In this document: in pieces, positions 43,108 to 51,940 of the stretch
Layout of the letters: each line of letters opens with the position of its first letter
Position numbering within the stretch: position 1 is the first letter of the stretch
Source: Bacillota bacterium
GTDB taxonomy: Bacteria; Bacillota; Clostridia; Oscillospirales; Acutalibacteraceae
Length of the DNA stretch: 64,000 nt
Assembly: GCA_022706685.1 (NCBI GenBank)
Contig: JAKJCA010000001.1
Span: 1 to 64,000, forward strand
Reading direction: 5' to 3'
Translations under genes and position numbers: made by a program
Notes under the pieces: model-generated
Database searches by the model: none
Told to the model about the DNA's origin: nothing
What the model saw: only the letters and a program-made list of their open reading frames with translations

Positions 43108-46104
43108 TTACGCTTGATTGATATCGATCATGGCGATGTCTTCGACCGAGCGTTTCATGGAAAGGCACAGGGTCAGCGCCAAAGCGGAATCCATTGTCGT
43201 GAAGACCGGGATTTGTTTTTCCAGCGCTCGGCGTCGTATGGCTTTGTCTTCCGAAATAGAATCGCGGTCTTTTTCTGACGAGCAAATTAAATAAACGATT
43301 TTGTTGCTGTTGATGAGATCGATAATATTCGGCGATCCCTCGTGGAGTTTTCTGACAGCGTTTGAAGCAATGTAATTGTGGTTGAGATGATTAGCGGTAC
43401 CCGCAGTGGCATAAATGGTAAAATCAAGTTGAGAAAAACGTTCGGCAACCGGTACTGCCGCCTGCTTGTCTGAGTTGCATACGGTAAACAGCACTCCGCC
43501 GGACCTTTTGATTCTCATGCCCGAAGCAGTCAGGCCTTTCAGCAGCGCGTCTTCGAAACAACCGGCAATACCCATCACTTCACCGGTGGATTTCATTTTT
43601 TTGTCGAGAACGGTGTCGGCGGATTCCAGTTTATCAAAACTGAAAACAGGCACGCGCACCGCATAATTACCCTTTGAAGGCAGCAGCCCCGTACCGTAGC
43701 CGAAATCCGCTGTTTTTTCCCCAAGCATGCAAGCGGCAGCAAAATCAATCAGCGGTATTCCCGTTGCTTTTGAAATATAGGGCACCGTATAAAACGAATC
43801 GGCTGATATACCGGCGACGAAGACGGAATTATCATAGAGTTTCATTTCGACGCGGAACATTCCGGCGGGTAAAACATCGGCCGCCAGTTTAAGGCAGTAT
43901 GTTTCCGCGGCGCGAATTACGCTGTCTTCCAATGAAACGGCCGGCGTTACCGAAATAGAATCGCCGGGATGGATATCGGCTTTTTCAATCAGCTGCGTGA
44001 ATCCGGGAATCAAGCATTCGGAGCCGTCGCAAAGAAGTATCGCTTCAAAACAGGTGGCATTAAAATACTTTTCCTTAATAAAAGGAATATTCGCTTCGAT
44101 GAGCGCGCGTTCCAGGTGTTTTTCGGCAAGCAGACGTGCCGTTTTGCCGCCGCCTCCCAAAACAGGCACGCCGGCGGATTCGGCGGCAGAATCGATTTGA
44201 TTCCGATTCTCGCCGCAATAAGCCGTCACAACAGCGCAAGGCCTTTCGACCGTTATGACATTGACAATATCCTCGGGGCAGATGGGTTCGATATAAAGCC
44301 GGTCAGAAACGGATATGTCTGTTGAAACGGCATTGGGATTGTTATTGACAAGAACCGTATAAAAGCCGCGTTTTTTCAGGGCTTTGATACAGTTTACAAC
44401 ACAGTAATCCAATTCCGCGCCGTAACCGACGCTGAAAGGACCGCTGCCGATGACCAGCACTTTCTTTTTACCCTTTGCCGCAGGATCGGAAAATATTCGC
44501 GCTTCGTTATCCTCATCCCAGGCAGAATAGAAACACGGCTTAACAGCGTCAAACTCGGCCGCGCACGTATCGACCATTTTAAAGCTCGGAGACCAGGCGG
44601 GCAAATGATCGGTGCCGGATAACCGCTTTATAGCGGTATCCGTAAATCCAAGTTCCTTCGCGTGTTTCATGTCGTCTTCCTGCGGAGAGTTTGCAAGAAG
44701 CAGCTCTGTTTCGGCGATATTTTTCATCTTCGTAAGGAACCAGGGGTCAATGCGGGTTATATCGGCAATCTCGGCAACGGGCACTTGTTTTTTTAAAGCC
44801 TGATAAACCGCAAATATCCTTTCGTTATCCGTACTTGCGATGATTTGTATCAGTTCGTCTGCCGTTTTATTTGCGAATTTAGGCAGTGTCGGCGTATCGA
44901 TTCCGATATTCAGAGCGCGTACCGCTTTCATAAACGCCATCTCGAAAGATGTGCCTATCGAAAGCGTTTCACCTGTCGCCTGCATTGCCAACCCGAGCGT
45001 TCTTGAAACGCCCGTGAAATGCTCGAAAGACCATTTCGGGAACTTAACGGCGCAATAGTCGAGAGCCGGTTCATTGCATGCTGTCGTGCAGCCGGTTATT
45101 TCGTTTTTGATTTCATACAGGCGGTAGCCGAGAGCCGCTTTTGTGGCAACTCTCGCAATTTGATATCCCGTCGCTTTCGATACCAGTGCCGATGACCGGC
45201 AAAAGCCCGGTTCGATATTGACAACCGAATATTCGCTTCCGTCGGGTTTTAAGACGAAATGGATATGACAGCCGCCGATTATCTGCAGGCAGGAGATGAT
45301 TTTAAGAGAAGCGGAACGAAGCAGCAAATGCTCGTATTCCGTCAGCGTTTGCGCAGGAATCATAGAAATGCTGTCGCCGGAATGGATACCCGCGGCGTCT
45401 ATATTCTCGATACTGGAGATGCAAATGCAATTACCGGCTGCATCCCTGATCACCTCGAACTCCAATTCCTTCCATCCCGAAACGCTTTTCTCAACCAGAA
45501 CCTGGCCTAAAACGGAAGCGGTTGCATATTTTTCAACTGCCTTGAATAATTCTTCGTCGTTGCGGCAATATGCCAAAGCTGCGCTTTCCGGTGAATACGC
45601 CGGTCTGATAACAATGGGATAACCCGTGTTTTGCGCAAACTCGAGCGCTTGTTCTGCGCCCGATACAATACTGTTTGCCAGGAGCGGAATTCCGATGCCG
45701 CCGAGCATCTCGGCCAATTCCTGCCTGTCCCGCACACAACGGATGAGGTCCGGCGTAACGCTGAGTATTTTCGTTTCAGTACCGTCGAGAAAGCCGTTTT
45801 GGTAGAGCTCCAGCGCCGCTTCCATCCCCTTTTTTCCTCCGAATACCGGAAGAATCGCGTCGGGTTTCTCCTTTTCGACGATACGCCTTAGTGTATCCAC
45901 ATTCAACGGTTCAATATAAACCCTGTCAGCCGCCCCTCGTTCGTTGGTCAGGGAGGTTGGATTTGAATTGACCAGGATTGTTTCGACGCCTTCTTCGCGA
46001 AGCGCTCTGAGCGATTCATAGCAGGCGCAGTCGAACTCCGCCGACGCCCCGATAACCACCGGACCGGATCCGATGACCATTACTTTACGTACGGTTTCTT
46101 TCAA
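43108..46104 (-). CDS. carB: Carbamoyl-phosphate synthase large chain-like protein, catalytically degenerate
   Basis: The fold is CarB: two homologous halves and a C-terminal MGS-like allosteric domain, 998 residues against the usual 1065 or so. The glycine-rich ATP loop of the first half (normally GGSGGG) is SPESAALAY near 170-179. The ligand motif EMNPR is NIEPG near 296-300. In the second half, IGSGPFSVG to IHPGDS spans about 160 residues where the first half spans 229: the piece with RPSYVLGG is missing. EVNPRAARTVP is replaced by GISADSFYTVP. Several structural residues remain (WKELEFEV, IENIDAAGIHSGDS). TTG 46104 follows GGGGAGGGG, directly after carA. Confidence 0.85.
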   Translation of the reverse strand: MKETVRKVMVIGSGPVVIGASAEFDCACYESLRALREEGVETILVNSNPTSLTNERGAADRVYIEPLNVDTLRRIVEKEKPDAILPVFGGKKGMEAALELYQNGFLDGTETKILSVTPDLIRCVRDRQELAEMLGGIGIPLLANSIVSGAEQALEFAQNTGYPIVIRPAYSPESAALAYCRNDEELFKAVEKYATASVLGQVLVEKSVSGWKELEFEVIRDAAGNCICISSIENIDAAGIHSGDSISMIPAQTLTEYEHLLLRSASLKIISCLQIIGGCHIHFVLKPDGSEYSVVNIEPGFCRSSALVSKATGYQIARVATKAALGYRLYEIKNEITGCTTACNEPALDYCAVKFPKWSFEHFTGVSRTLGLAMQATGETLSIGTSFEMAFMKAVRALNIGIDTPTLPKFANKTADELIQIIASTDNERIFAVYQALKKQVPVAEIADITRIDPWFLTKMKNIAETELLLANSPQEDDMKHAKELGFTDTAIKRLSGTDHLPAWSPSFKMVDTCAAEFDAVKPCFYSAWDEDNEARIFSDPAAKGKKKVLVIGSGPFSVGYGAELDYCVVNCIKALKKRGFYTVLVNNNPNAVSTDISVSDRLYIEPICPEDIVNVITVERPCAVVTAYCGENRNQIDSAAESAGVPVLGGGGKTARLLAEKHLERALIEANIPFIKEKYFNATCFEAILLCDGSECLIPGFTQLIEKADIHPGDSISVTPAVSLEDSVIRAAETYCLKLAADVLPAGMFRVEMKLYDNSVFVAGISADSFYTVPYISKATGIPLIDFAAACMLGEKTADFGYGTGLLPSKGNYAVRVPVFSFDKLESADTVLDKKMKSTGEVMGIAGCFEDALLKGLTASGMRIKRSGGVLFTVCNSDKQAAVPVAERFSQLDFTIYATAGTANHLNHNYIASNAVRKLHEGSPNIIDLINSNKIVYLICSSEKDRDSISEDKAIRRRALEKQIPVFTTMDSALALTLCLSMKRSVEDIAMIDINQA

Positions 46105-46105
46105 T

Positions 46106-47194
46106 TCATTCCCCTCCCCTGACCATCGCGGCAAAATCGTCGTAAATCCATGATGTATCGGAGTAAACAGGATTATCGAGGGGCGTGAACTGTATGGAAA
46201 ATGCCGGAATCCCTTTGTATTGTATTGCCTCGACGGATTGATCGTTGATATTGATCATGGTAATTTCGGCCACGCTGTCATCGAGGCTTTCGGCGACGAC
46301 GTCATAGGCGTGATTTTGCAGCGTGCTCATGGTTTGCCCGGCGACGCGCCTTAAGACAGGCTGATTTGAACCCCTGTGCCCTTTGGGCATTTTTGCGATT
46401 TTTCCGCCCATCGCAAGAGCCATCATTTGATGGCCGACGCCTATCCCGAAACTGGGAAGGCCCGATTGAAGCAAAGTGCAGATTTGTTTGATTAGGTCTA
46501 TATCCTCCTCCGGATCTCCCGGGCCGTTGGAGAAAACAATACCGGCAGGTTGCTCGGAGAGTATCTCTTCCGCCGAAGTGCGCGCGGGGTAGACTTTCAA
46601 CTCCAAACCTCTTTGTGAGAGCGCCGCGGCCATCTTTTCAGAATAACCGTAATCTATAACCGCGACGCGGGGGTTGCCTTTTATCGTGTTGATAAGCAGC
46701 GGTTTCGGCACAGTCACAGCATCGACTGCGCCACGGATGGAATATGATTGAATCCTGTCCATCAAAGAATCGAATCCGTCGAGTTTGTCAGTAATGGCTC
46801 CGTTGAAATAACCCTTGTCACGCAGTGCGCGCGTCAAACGGCGTGTATCGATGCCGTAAATACCGACTGTACCGTTTTGCCTGAGGTATTCGTCAATGGA
46901 CAGGACGCTTGAATCGCCCTGCGGTACTTCGCTCCATTCGCGTGCGATATACCCTTTCGCATAGATGCGGCGAGGCAAACGGCCGTCTACGCCGCGCATA
47001 CCGACCAGCGGATAAGTTTGTGCTACCAACTGGCCGTAATAGGATGGATCGCACAAAATATCCTGGAACGACGTGGTACAGGTATTAAACACGACTTCCC
47101 CGACCGCTTCGCCTTTGGCGCCCATGGAATATCCTTTAAAAACCGTACCGTCGGCTAAAACAAGATATGCTCTGGCGCGTTCATCATAATCCAA
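46106..47194 (-). CDS. carA: Carbamoyl-phosphate synthase small chain-like protein lacking the glutaminase triad
   Basis: The 362-residue chain aligns with CarA throughout: VGEVVFNTCTTSFQDIL, GIYGIDTRRLTRALRDKG, FSNGPGDP and QNHAYDV. Yet the glutaminase triad is gone. GICLGHQ is GIGVGHQ, so the nucleophile Cys is Gly252 (codon 46439-46441). QGHPE is QFTPL, so the catalytic His and Glu are Thr337 and Leu339. It therefore should not hydrolyse glutamine. The frame is intact and starts at TTG 47194 after GGAGGT. It sits between pyrF and carB, a normal pyr operon position. Confidence 0.87.
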   Translation of the reverse strand: MDYDERARAYLVLADGTVFKGYSMGAKGEAVGEVVFNTCTTSFQDILCDPSYYGQLVAQTYPLVGMRGVDGRLPRRIYAKGYIAREWSEVPQGDSSVLSIDEYLRQNGTVGIYGIDTRRLTRALRDKGYFNGAITDKLDGFDSLMDRIQSYSIRGAVDAVTVPKPLLINTIKGNPRVAVIDYGYSEKMAAALSQRGLELKVYPARTSAEEILSEQPAGIVFSNGPGDPEEDIDLIKQICTLLQSGLPSFGIGVGHQMMALAMGGKIAKMPKGHRGSNQPVLRRVAGQTMSTLQNHAYDVVAESLDDSVAEITMININDQSVEAIQYKGIPAFSIQFTPLDNPVYSDTSWIYDDFAAMVRGGE

Positions 47195-47212
47195 CGCTTA
47201 TACCTCCGGTCA

Positions 47213-48133
47213 TTATTGTTTTGCCGCATTTCTTAATGCATCTCTCATCGCGATGGCTTCTGTTCTGGCCGCTTGTGTAAAACCTGTTTCCGGAACGCCA
47301 TGCTTTTGATACGCGCACATAATTGCCCTGGAAGAGTTGACGATCACACCCGTCATTTCCCTGCCGAAGGCGCAGGCGATATCTTGCGCCTGACCGCCCT
47401 GCGCTCCATAGCCGGGAATCAGGAACATGGTGTTCGGCAACCTTTCGCGCAGGCGGGCCAGCTGTTCGGGATAAGTGGCGCCGGCAACAATTCCCACGCC
47501 GTTATATCCGTACTTGCCGGGTAATTGCTCGCCCCATTTTTCTGCCAGTTCAGCCACGAGCATATAAAGCGGCAACTCCCCGCAAACGATATCCTGCAGT
47601 TCGCCTGAGGACGGGTTGGACGTTTTGCATAAGACAAATATTCCTTTATCGAATTTCGCGCAAATTTCCGTTAATGGAATAATGCCGTCGCTTCCCAAAT
47701 AAGGGTTGACCGTCAGTGCGTCCGCATTAAAAGCCTCGTTGCTGGACGTTTCGACTTCCGTCTGGCCCAAATAAGCTTGCGCGTAGGCTTCCATTGTGGG
47801 CCCGATGTCGTTCCTTTTTGCGTCAGCGATAACAAACATATTGTTATAACGGGCATATTCTATGGTTTCGGCAAGCGCTTTCATGCCATGCCAGCCAAAC
47901 ATCTCGTAATAGGCGCATTGCGGTTTGACTGCAGGAACAGTATCGCACAACGCGTCAATCAGAGACTTATTGAAACGAAGCACTGCATCGGCCGCCGCCT
48001 CAAGTGTTTTCCCGAACCGTTGATAGGATTGTTCTTTTATAAAGCCGGGAATATATTCGAGCCGCGGATCCAAGCCGACAACAGTCGGGTTGGACATTGC
48101 GGCGACTTTTTCAATCAGCAGATCAAGGGACAT
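47213..48133 (-). CDS. pyrF: Orotidine 5'-phosphate decarboxylase PyrF, type 2
   Basis: PyrF makes UMP from OMP. The catalytic DxKxxD motif is VIADAKRNDIG, and the long form with TVVGLDPRLEYIP marks the type 2 subfamily of about 300 residues. ATG 48133 overlaps the pyrC stop by 11 bases; longer readings start inside pyrC. Confidence 0.93.
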   Translation of the reverse strand: MSLDLLIEKVAAMSNPTVVGLDPRLEYIPGFIKEQSYQRFGKTLEAAADAVLRFNKSLIDALCDTVPAVKPQCAYYEMFGWHGMKALAETIEYARYNNMFVIADAKRNDIGPTMEAYAQAYLGQTEVETSSNEAFNADALTVNPYLGSDGIIPLTEICAKFDKGIFVLCKTSNPSSGELQDIVCGELPLYMLVAELAEKWGEQLPGKYGYNGVGIVAGATYPEQLARLRERLPNTMFLIPGYGAQGGQAQDIACAFGREMTGVIVNSSRAIMCAYQKHGVPETGFTQAARTEAIAMRDALRNAAKQ

Positions 48134-49424
48134 CGGCAGCCATCCTTTCTGATAAAGGGAATACAATTTCGCCATTGCAAACGGTATATTTTACGCGGCC
48201 CGATAACTCGAGGTGTTTAAAGGGCGTATTTGAGCATCTGCCATGCAGTTTTTCGGGTTCGACTCGCCACTTTTCCGAAGGGTCGAACAAAACGATGTCC
48301 GCCGGTTGGCCTTTCGCCAACGTGCCGCCTTGAATGCCCAATATCCGCGCGGGGGCCGTGCTCATAAGAAATATCAGTTTTTCCAGCGTGACATACCTTT
48401 TTTCGACAAGATAAGTGATTCCTGCGCCGAGGGACGTTTCCAGCCCGACGACACCGTTGGGCGCTGTCAAAAAATTCTTCTTTTCCTCGGCGGTATGAGG
48501 AGCATGGTCTGTCGCGATACAATCGATGGTGCCGTCGGTCAGCGCCTCGATAATGGCCATTCTGTCTTCCGGCGTACGCAGAGGCGGGTTCATGCGGTAA
48601 TCGGCGTCTCTGCGAAGCAGCAGTTCTTCGTCAAGCGCAAAATACTGCGGGCAGGTCTCCGCCGTTACCTTGACGCCGCGCTTTTTCGCTTCTTTAATCG
48701 CTTGAACCGCTCCGGCGGTACTGACATGGCAGATATGCAGTCTCGCTTTTATTACCGCCGCGAGTTGAATATCTCTGACAGTGGCTTCGTTCTCCGCCGC
48801 GGCCGGGATGCCGCGAACAGCCAGTTTCTCGGATATCTTTCCTTCGTTTATGAGGCCGCCTGCGGATAACTTCCGTTCCTCGCAGTGCGCAAGAATCAGT
48901 GAACTACTTTCTATTGACTGTTTCAGCGCGGCCGAGAGAACGGCGGAGTCGCTGACCGGATTGCCGTCATCGGAAAACGCGACGGCTCCGGCTCGGCGCA
49001 GCGTTTGCATATCTGTCAATTCTTTGCCTGTCAATCCTTTTGTAACAGCGGCAACCGGATAAACCCTGACGGCCGCCCTGCGGGCTTTTTCAATGATGTG
49101 CTGAAGTACGTCCACACAATCTGCCGGCGGCAGTGTGTTGGGCATGCAAACGAAAGACGTAATACCTCCGGCCGCGGCGCATGCGGCAACCGAAAGAATA
49201 TCGTCCTTATAAGTCTGGCCCGGGTCCCTCGTATGGACATGCATGTCTACGAGTCCGGGTGCCGCAAAGAGGCCTGTTGCGTCAATAGACACATCGGCAG
49301 GTAAAGCAATACCGGGATGAACGGTATCGATCCTGCCGTCGCGTATGAAAATATCGCCATTAACCTTAGCAGAGGAAGCGGGATCGATAATCCATGCATT
49401 TTTAATTATGATGGTCTTTCCCAT
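48123..49424 (-). CDS. pyrC: Dihydroorotase PyrC
   Basis: A class I dihydroorotase that cyclises carbamoyl aspartate. Metal ligands are in VDMHVHTRDPGQTYKDD; further ligands lie in LAHCEE and LHICHVSTA; the catalytic Asp is in ATDHAPHTAEEK. The 433-residue length fits. ATG 49424 is preferred over GTG 49430 for spacing from GAGAGG. PyrB, which would make its substrate from carbamoyl phosphate, is not in the window. It begins 42 bases after the penicillin-binding protein gene. Confidence 0.95.
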   Translation of the reverse strand: MGKTIIIKNAWIIDPASSAKVNGDIFIRDGRIDTVHPGIALPADVSIDATGLFAAPGLVDMHVHTRDPGQTYKDDILSVAACAAAGGITSFVCMPNTLPPADCVDVLQHIIEKARRAAVRVYPVAAVTKGLTGKELTDMQTLRRAGAVAFSDDGNPVSDSAVLSAALKQSIESSSLILAHCEERKLSAGGLINEGKISEKLAVRGIPAAAENEATVRDIQLAAVIKARLHICHVSTAGAVQAIKEAKKRGVKVTAETCPQYFALDEELLLRRDADYRMNPPLRTPEDRMAIIEALTDGTIDCIATDHAPHTAEEKKNFLTAPNGVVGLETSLGAGITYLVEKRYVTLEKLIFLMSTAPARILGIQGGTLAKGQPADIVLFDPSEKWRVEPEKLHGRCSNTPFKHLELSGRVKYTVCNGEIVFPLSERMAADVP

Positions 49425-49466
49425 GCCCACCTCTCTTGACGGCAGTATTCAGGAATATGGTAACGG

Positions 49467-51800
49467 TTAAGGCGGTTGCGTGTTGGGTTTGGTTGTGCCT
49501 GTCGCAGGCGGTTGGGTCGTAACCGGCGCAGTCGTATCCGGCTGAGTCGTGGTGACGGGCGGGAGAGTTGTTTCCGGTTCCGTCGGCACAGTGGTAGGTG
49601 GTTTTGTTGTCGTAACGGCCGGTTTTGTAGTGGTTACCGGCAATGTGGTCGTTGTCGCGCCCTGCTCGTTGCTGTCGTACGATCTGCCGGGGTATTTGCC
49701 ATTGATATACCATCCGAGTTTTGTCGAAGAGCAGCCCGTCAGGTTCAGCAAACCTGTATCCGTGCAGTATCTCCTTAAGACAGTGTCGCCGCTCTTGGGG
49801 AATGTTTTCACTTTCAAGCCCTTATGGATCCTGTTGAATACTTCGTAAAACATTTTACCCGCAGGGTTGGGTCCGACGCGCGGTATCGGTTTCGGTTTGT
49901 CATATCCGTACCAGGTCGCGCTGATATAATAAGGCGTCCCCGCTATTGTCCATCTGTCCTTGTACTCGTCCGTCGAACCGGTTTTTGCCATCACCTGGAA
50001 TTTTCTCAACGTGCTGCCGGAGCCGAAGGAATCGGTATCAACCGTCTGCAAAAGTTCGCACATAACATCCGAAGTGGCGGGAGATATAATCTGTTCGCCT
50101 TTGGGATTGGTTTCCAGCAGTACTTGGCTGCCGGTGCTGTCTGTCACTTTATAATAGCAGTAGGGCGCGTAATACTTGCCGCCATTGCCGAAAGCCGCAT
50201 AAGCCGCCGCCATTTCCAATGTTGTAACGCCGTTCGTCAGAGCGCCGACAGCCAGCGGCGGGGCGGCGATATCCCTATCCGGATCAAGGGTGGTGATGTG
50301 ATATTTATCCCTTAAGTATTCATAACCTGTTTTCGGGGTTACAACGTTAATCAATATTCTGGCCGCGACCGTGTTGACGGATTCCTGGATCGCATATTGG
50401 ACGGTAATTCTGCCGCCGGAACCGAGGGTGCCCGAATAGTTCTGCGGCCATGGCCTGCCGTTGATAAACGAACAGGATTTATCCAGGAATTTGGTTGACC
50501 AGGTGATTTTTCCGCTTTCGATACCCGGCGAATAAACCGACAGAGGCTTAATGGAAGAACCCGGCTGCCTGGGTGAATCCGCGGCGCGGTTCAGGCAGCG
50601 GTTGCTCGGTTTTGGCCCCGCGCCGCCGATGATCCCGACCACGCGGCCCTGGTAGTCCATAATGGTCATTGCAGACTGCGCGGCCGGATTTGCAGCGGTA
50701 CCCTTTTTTTCGGCCATGGTGATGCGGTTATAGTAGACTTCCTCCATTTGTTTTTGGATGTCGAGGTCGACCGCGCAATAAATCTTGAGTCCGCCGTAAT
50801 AAATTTTGTTGGTCGCCTGGTACAGTGAATATCCGTATTTTTCGCGAAGGTCGTCAATGACATTATCAATGACAAAGTCAACGTAGTAGCTCTGGTACTC
50901 CTTTTTCTCCTGTTTCTGTTCCTTATTATCCGAACCCGAAGGGACATAATCAGGGCTGTTGGTGAAAATAACCTTATAGGCGAGCGCCTTTTGATATTCC
51001 TGCTGCGTGATGGCGCCCTGCGCATACATCTCGCGCAGGCAGTATTCCCGCCGCTCTTTGTTATTTTCCGGGTTGGTCAACGGGTCAAAACGCGACGGCG
51101 CCTGGGTGATGGAAGCCAAACAGGCGCTTTCCGTTAAATTGAGTTGCGAAACGGTTTTACCAAAGTATTTTTCGGCTGCGGTTTCAACACCGTAACAGCC
51201 ATTGCCGAGCGGGATTGTATTCAAATACGTTTCCAGAATCACTGTCTTGGAGTAGTTTTTTTCCAGGTTCAGCGCGCTCATGATTTCATTGAATTTACGG
51301 ACAACCGTGACATCTTTTTCGTTGGTAAGATTTTTAATCAGTTGTTGCGTGATGGTGGAGCCGCCCTGGTCGAAGTTGTATTTTGTGATAACTCCGGCAA
51401 AACGGACCCAGTCTACCCCTTTATGCTCGTAAAACCGTTTGTCTTCAAGGCTGATAAATGCCTTCTGAAGGTGCTCGGGCATTTTCTCGATGTCTACCCA
51501 AACCCTGTTCTCTCCGCCGTGCAATCGGGCATACTCTACCGGTTTGCCGTCTTTCCCGTAAGCGAAAATAAAGGATGTCTGGCTTTGTCCGGATTTATAC
51601 TCATCCAGGTTCAGCGCAGGATCGCCGTTGGTATAGGATACGGCATAAGCGAACACATATCCAACGACAACACTCGATACGATCAATACAATCAGCAGCA
51701 CCGAAAGCAGGAAAAAGATGAACTTAACCAGGCCGGTCTTGCACGGACTGGCCTTTTTCTCCTTGCGGTTTGACTTGCGCTGCGTTGTTTTGCCTGCCAT
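49467..51800 (-). CDS. Class A penicillin-binding protein (PBP1A-type)
   Basis: A bifunctional peptidoglycan synthase. A basic N-terminus and one membrane helix (about 25-50) precede the glycosyltransferase domain (SLEDKRFYEHKGVD, GGSTITQQLIKNL, RKFNEIMSALNLE). The transpeptidase domain has the nucleophile in PGSSIKPL (SxxK), SVN and KTGSTDE. The C-terminal 65 residues are a Thr/Pro-rich tail (TTTLPVTTTKP and similar). ATG 51800 is chosen over GTG 51806. It heads the long run through pyrC to radA. Confidence 0.93.
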   Translation of the reverse strand: MAGKTTQRKSNRKEKKASPCKTGLVKFIFFLLSVLLIVLIVSSVVVGYVFAYAVSYTNGDPALNLDEYKSGQSQTSFIFAYGKDGKPVEYARLHGGENRVWVDIEKMPEHLQKAFISLEDKRFYEHKGVDWVRFAGVITKYNFDQGGSTITQQLIKNLTNEKDVTVVRKFNEIMSALNLEKNYSKTVILETYLNTIPLGNGCYGVETAAEKYFGKTVSQLNLTESACLASITQAPSRFDPLTNPENNKERREYCLREMYAQGAITQQEYQKALAYKVIFTNSPDYVPSGSDNKEQKQEKKEYQSYYVDFVIDNVIDDLREKYGYSLYQATNKIYYGGLKIYCAVDLDIQKQMEEVYYNRITMAEKKGTAANPAAQSAMTIMDYQGRVVGIIGGAGPKPSNRCLNRAADSPRQPGSSIKPLSVYSPGIESGKITWSTKFLDKSCSFINGRPWPQNYSGTLGSGGRITVQYAIQESVNTVAARILINVVTPKTGYEYLRDKYHITTLDPDRDIAAPPLAVGALTNGVTTLEMAAAYAAFGNGGKYYAPYCYYKVTDSTGSQVLLETNPKGEQIISPATSDVMCELLQTVDTDSFGSGSTLRKFQVMAKTGSTDEYKDRWTIAGTPYYISATWYGYDKPKPIPRVGPNPAGKMFYEVFNRIHKGLKVKTFPKSGDTVLRRYCTDTGLLNLTGCSSTKLGWYINGKYPGRSYDSNEQGATTTTLPVTTTKPAVTTTKPPTTVPTEPETTLPPVTTTQPDTTAPVTTQPPATGTTKPNTQPP
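49470..49665 (-). repeat. Thr/Pro-rich low-complexity repeat encoding the PBP tail
   Basis: Imperfect tandem units of the form TTTxP/TTKP are encoded here, built from ACN and CCN codons. Such tails in Gram-positive PBPs are flexible, wall-spanning linkers; copy number may vary between strains. Confidence 0.7.
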
Positions 51801-51829
51801 AAGCACCCCCGGACCTTTACTAAAATAAG

Positions 51830-51838
51830 ATTATATCA
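51830..51838 (-). promoter_or_regulatory. Extended -10 promoter of the pbp-pyr run
   Basis: On the minus strand TGATATAAT occurs 30 bases before the penicillin-binding protein start; the -35 (TAAACA) is poor. No PyrR-type attenuator or other leader is visible before pyrC. Confidence 0.5.
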
Positions 51839-51885
51839 CATTATATGTAAAATGTTTATACTATAAGTCTTCACCCTGAAAAAAC

Positions 51886-51927
51886 AAAAAACCGGAGAGA
51901 CAATTTGACGTTTCACTCCGGTTTTTT
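51886..51927. terminator. Bidirectional terminator
   Basis: AAAAAACCGGAG (51886-51897) pairs with CTCCGGTTTTTT (51916-51927) around an 18-base loop. It lies after the Gfo/Idh gene and upstream of the pbp promoter, both on the minus strand, and isolates the two units. Confidence 0.85.
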
Positions 51928-51940
51928 ATTCGATTCAGTA

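Noticed and set aside
49425..49466. PyrR attenuator before pyrC
   Set aside because: The gap is about 40 bases and contains no hairpin or PyrR-binding loop.
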